This document shows, piece after piece, positions 6,504 to 8,318 of a stretch of 8,318 nt of DNA; within the stretch, counting starts at the first letter, position 1; the number at the start of each line of letters is the position of its first letter. Position numbers and translations under genes: made by a program. This stretch comes from Methanoregulaceae archaeon (lineage in GTDB: Archaea; Halobacteriota; Methanomicrobia; Methanomicrobiales; Methanospirillaceae). The notes under the pieces were generated by a model, which made no database searches, was not told where the DNA came from, and was given only the letters and a program-made list of their open reading frames with translations. Location: assembly GCA_028679275.1 (NCBI GenBank), contig JAJRBV010000080.1, positions 1-8,318 of the forward strand. The letters are read 5' to 3'.

Positions 6504-6974
6504 TCAGTATGTGGTGAAACCCTCGGAACGCGTGATGCCGTTCGGGAGCACGAGGGCGAAGTATGCGACCCCCCCGCGGGGAGGAATCTTCCCTGAAACA
6601 AGGGTGATGGAGAGCGTCTCACCCGGGTCCCAGAAGTTATTCACCGGTACCTGGTCCTCGATCGTATAATGCCCCGCGAGAGGGAGGCGGTCAAAATCAC
6701 CCTCTGCGCCGATGAAGACATCCCCGCTGTCGAGATCCCCTGCCGCTATCCGGGCACTCCCGATGTTCTTCACCCATATTTTTGCATCCGGGTTCTTTGC
6801 AAAGGCATGCACGATCGTGAAATCCGTGCGCATCCGTACATCGGCATCATGGGATGCGGCACCGAATGTCTCCGAGGTCCTGTATATGACAGGGAATATG
6901 GCATTGATGAGGATACCTGCCGCAATCACTGCACTGATAAGAAACAGTGCGTTCACTATTGTCTCGCTTGACAT
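6504..6974 (-). CDS. arlG: Archaellum stator protein, FlaG family
   Basis: This 156-residue protein begins MSSETIVNALFLISAVIAAG, a single N-terminal hydrophobic helix (about residues 8-30) typical of FlaG, followed by RTDFTIVHA, where FlaG proteins have TD-x-x-I-x. The rest (about 50-156) is a predicted beta-sandwich related to archaellin, containing IWVKNIGS, FWDPGETLSITL and a hydrophobic terminal strand. In Sulfolobus, ArlG forms filaments capped by ArlF that link the motor to the S-layer outside the membrane. It starts 3 nt after arlCDE and ends 12 nt before arlF, so it is co-transcribed. No prepilin cleavage site is evident, as expected for the family. FlaF and FlaG are distant relatives and are easily confused. 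The G assignment rests on the N-terminal pattern and on the G-F-H order known from Sulfolobus; position alone in the F-G-H order of Methanococcus would give the opposite call. Confidence 0.75.
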   Translation of the reverse strand: MSSETIVNALFLISAVIAAGILINAIFPVIYRTSETFGAASHDADVRMRTDFTIVHAFAKNPDAKIWVKNIGSARIAAGDLDSGDVFIGAEGDFDRLPLAGHYTIEDQVPVNNFWDPGETLSITLVSGKIPPRGGVAYFALVLPNGITRSEGFTTY

Positions 6975-6977
6975 CGA

Positions 6978-7841
6978 TCAGGCCCTGTCTCTTTTCCGGA
7001 TGGGATCCCGTGCTGCAATCTCTTCAGTGGCTTTTTCAAGCGGAGAGGTCTTTGCCTCGGGCTCTCCGCTTGTACGGCTCTGCATGAACACCTCGATCAT
7101 GTCCCGGTCAAGCGACATATCGCCCGGGTTCATGATGTGGTTCAGCTCGTAGAGCTCGGTCACATATTCTTCTGCATTGATTGCATGCTGCTCACCAAGG
7201 GTGCTTGGCATCAGCCGGGCAATGTCCTTGACAAGGGCGCAGGACTCGTTGCTGATATACCCCATGGCCCTGTACGATTCCAGTATCAGGTCGACCCGGT
7301 CATGGCCGTACATCCGTACATTCTTGGTGGTCCATGCAAAGAGCCGGAAGACCATCTGGAGACGGACCTTGCTCTCCAGACTTTCGGGTTCTGAAAGGGC
7401 ACCGCTTTTTCCGGCTCCCGGCATATTCCCCATCTGGAACCTGATCGCCTGGATGAAGTCCTTCTCCTGCAGCCCTGAGGGCAAAGGGGCAGATTCCAGT
7501 GAGGGTGGCACAGCCGGGATCTCTCCTGCAGTCTTCTGCGGGGCTGCCACCCCATCGCCGTTTCCTCCCCCTCCGGACCCTGATGGTATGCCAGTACCTG
7601 CCTGGCTGCTGCTGAACGAATTTTTCGTACTCTCCTGCCCGGCGCCCTGCATATCCCTCTCCGGAGCCGCGGTGAACGGACTATCCAAATCATTCATCCG
7701 CTCCCGGATATCGATGAGCAGCCGCTTGATCGAGGTCTTGAGGAGATCCACCTCCTCCTCAAGTCTGAGCAGTCGTGCCTCAGGACCTTCAGCCACCTTG
7801 GCCGATGCTACTGCATCGGTCTCCGCCTGAATGACCGCCAT
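6978..7841 (-). CDS. arlCDE: Archaellum FlaC/D/E-type cytoplasmic motor protein
   Basis: This 287-residue protein combines the elements of the euryarchaeal FlaC, FlaD and FlaE family. Residues about 21-52 form a charged heptad-like coiled coil (leucine-rich, ending in DIRERMNDLDSPF) like the FlaC domain. Residues 53-120 are a low-complexity Gly/Ser/Pro linker with a Gly-rich stretch at 88-97. Residues about 155-240 form the FlaD/E domain, with RLQMVFRLFAWTTKNV and GYISNESCALVKDIARL. In Euryarchaeota these proteins sit in the cytoplasm under the motor and pass signals from CheY through CheF. There is no signal peptide or membrane helix. The ATG at 7841 is chosen because a TATA box lies at leaderless distance. 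The stop is 3 nt before the next gene (TGATCGATG). The last 35 residues are charged and probably disordered. Confidence 0.9.
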   Translation of the reverse strand: MAVIQAETDAVASAKVAEGPEARLLRLEEEVDLLKTSIKRLLIDIRERMNDLDSPFTAAPERDMQGAGQESTKNSFSSSQAGTGIPSGSGGGGNGDGVAAPQKTAGEIPAVPPSLESAPLPSGLQEKDFIQAIRFQMGNMPGAGKSGALSEPESLESKVRLQMVFRLFAWTTKNVRMYGHDRVDLILESYRAMGYISNESCALVKDIARLMPSTLGEQHAINAEEYVTELYELNHIMNPGDMSLDRDMIEVFMQSRTSGEPEAKTSPLEKATEEIAARDPIRKRDRA

Positions 7842-7864
7842 AACTGAAGATATGCACGAGAATG

Positions 7865-7876
7865 TTTTTATACTTT
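7865..7876 (-). promoter_or_regulatory. Archaeal TATA-box promoter of the motor operon, probably leaderless
   Basis: The minus strand reads CATAAAGTATAAAAAC, with the TATA box at about 7872-7865 and the purine-rich AAAG at 7876-7873 in the position of the TFB-recognition element. Archaeal transcription usually starts 22-27 nt after the middle of the box. That places the start within a few bases of the ATG at 7841. The bases before this ATG (ATCTTCAGTT) contain no Shine-Dalgarno-like sequence, which fits a leaderless or nearly leaderless mRNA. Confidence 0.6.
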
Positions 7877-7938
7877 ATGGGAGGGCCGGTATGATCAGGA
7901 CAATAAAGAAAACGCGTTTTTCATGAATTCAGGGAATA

Positions 7939-7956
7939 TTGGTCCTTAATTGGTCC
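7939..7956. repeat. Short tandem direct repeat TTGGTCC, possible operator
   Basis: TTGGTCC occurs at 7939-7945 and again, identically, at 7950-7956, separated by TTAA. The start-to-start distance is 11 bp, one helical turn, so both copies face the same side of the DNA. It lies about 66 bp upstream of the TATA-like box of the motor operon. A transcription factor binding site is a reasonable inference, but no known factor motif is recognised and short repeats occur by chance in AT-rich spacers. Confidence 0.35.
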
Positions 7957-8028
7957 AGGGTATGACAATTAAAATCCTTCATTGCTACCGTGGAATTTCA
8001 TCCGAATTGAGGATTTTATTCAGGAATG

Positions 8029-8051
8029 AAAAAAACAACCAGGGTGACACC
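8029..8051 (-). terminator. Second poly-T tract, possible back-up terminator
   Basis: About 24 nt beyond the first T-run, the minus strand has another seven-T tract (8035-8029). It is preceded by the small palindrome GGTGTCACC (8051-8043), which abuts a second palindrome, CGGATCCG (8058-8051). T-tracts alone can end archaeal transcription, so two in tandem before the motor promoter suggest deliberate insulation. The palindrome has almost no loop and may not fold in RNA, so the T-tract is the stronger evidence. Confidence 0.4.
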
Positions 8052-8058
8052 GGATCCG

Positions 8059-8093
8059 AAAAAAACCAACGGAAAAAGGAGTTGGGGTTGGTT
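8059..8093 (-). terminator. Stem-loop plus poly-T terminator after the archaellin gene
   Basis: On the minus strand, just 3 nt after the archaellin stop codon, AACCAAC (8093-8087) can pair perfectly with GTTGGTT (8070-8064) around a 16-nt loop. The transcript then continues in a run of Ts (8065-8059, seven T, sharing two with the stem). Archaeal RNA polymerase terminates at T-rich tracts, sometimes assisted by hairpins, so this is a plausible partial terminator that would let the archaellin be expressed well above the motor genes. The stem is A/T-rich and weak, so read-through is likely. Confidence 0.6.
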
Positions 8094-8096
8094 TGA

Positions 8097-8318
8097 TCAG
8101 TAGAGTATCGTTGTGTTCGTAATCGAGGGCGGAACAGTCCGTGATACAGCGAGTGATGCACCCATCTCCGGTTTGATCTCGACACTGAATGCAATCCGCG
8201 GTTCAATAACTGCAGGAGGCATTACCTGAATAGTGAAAGTTTCACCATACTGGAGAACATTGTCGGATCCTTCGGATCTTTCGAGAACGACCCATTCACT
8301 CGTTCCAGCAGGTGCTGC
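8097..8318 (-). CDS. arlB: Archaellin (archaellum filament subunit), C-terminal end, partial at window edge
   Basis: This is the last 73 codons of a reading frame that enters from the right edge and stops with TGA at 8099-8097; the 5' part, including the N-terminal helix and prepilin-peptidase site, lies outside the window. Archaellins (FlaB/ArlB) are secreted as type IV pilin-like preproteins, cleaved by FlaK/PibD and polymerised into the rotating filament. The visible residues are a beta-strand-rich C-terminal domain with W-V-V-L near the start, then GETFTIQV, and finally FSVEIKPEMGASLAVSRTVP followed by a short tail ending in ILY. The EIKP-x-x-GA-x-L-x-x-x-RT-x-P pattern is the typical end of euryarchaeal archaellins. 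Its position directly upstream of the motor genes supports the call. A stem-loop plus poly-T follows the stop. Whether it is the only archaellin or the last of several cannot be seen. Confidence 0.9.
   Translation of the reverse strand, partial: AAPAGTSEWVVLERSEGSDNVLQYGETFTIQVMPPAVIEPRIAFSVEIKPEMGASLAVSRTVPPSITNTTILY

Noticed and set aside
7177..7830. Plus-strand 217-codon open frame
   Set aside because: Antisense to arlCDE and Ser/Pro-rich as expected from the complement of its linker; no sign of its own promoter or domain.
8043..8058. Palindromes GGTGACACC and CGGATCCG as a possible operator or attachment site
   Set aside because: Short, adjacent palindromes with no copy elsewhere in the window; treated only as part of the termination region.
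7985..8206. Minus-strand 73-codon open frame across the archaellin end and spacer
   Set aside because: It overlaps the archaellin C-terminus in another frame and runs through the terminator; composition is not protein-like.

Overview
The window is an archaeal motility (archaellum, formerly archaeal flagellum) gene cluster, and every gene lies on the minus strand, so transcription runs from high to low coordinates. It resembles a euryarchaeal methanogen of the Methanomicrobiales type. The reasons are the single FlaC/D/E-type protein (absent from Crenarchaeota), the gene order with G before F before H, I and J, moderately GC-rich coding DNA with AT-rich TATA-like promoters, and Shine-Dalgarno-like GGTG/GGAG sites. 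The genus cannot be fixed from sequence reading alone.

Layout from right to left: the 3' end of an archaellin gene (8097-8318, cut by the window edge); a 255-nt intergenic region holding a stem-loop/poly-T terminator, a second poly-T tract, a 7-bp direct repeat and a strong TATA-like promoter; then a tight run of arlCDE (6978-7841), arlG (6504-6974), arlF (6024-6491), arlH (5229-5960), arlI (3353-5227), arlJ (1750-3369) and an unrecognised two-helix membrane protein (495-1748). A 127-nt gap with two TATA-like boxes follows, and then the start of a separate, unrecognised soluble helical gene (1-367) that leaves the window.

The genes form one machine. Archaellin is the filament subunit. ArlG and ArlF are membrane-anchored beta-sandwich stator proteins. 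ArlJ is the polytopic platform, ArlI is the hexameric ATPase that drives assembly and rotation, ArlH is the KaiC-like ATP-binding regulator of ArlI, and ArlCDE is the cytoplasmic adaptor that connects the motor to chemotaxis signalling in Euryarchaeota. Gaps between motor genes are short (1-12 nt, or overlapping) except the 63-nt arlF-arlH gap, which contains a hairpin. Two junctions, arlH-arlI and arlJ-next gene, have the identical stop-start string TGACATG.

The most interesting content is the gene after arlJ. It is placed like a core motor gene and appears translationally coupled to arlJ, yet it matches none of the known archaellum components I can recognise. It has two N-terminal membrane helices, an internally duplicated segment, a G8 homopolymer, a long acidic low-complexity region and a charged helical tail. 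It is the best candidate here for an undescribed lineage-specific motor-associated protein. The region between archaellin and the motor operon also looks like a circuit that separates abundant filament expression from low-level motor expression, with a probable leaderless motor transcript.
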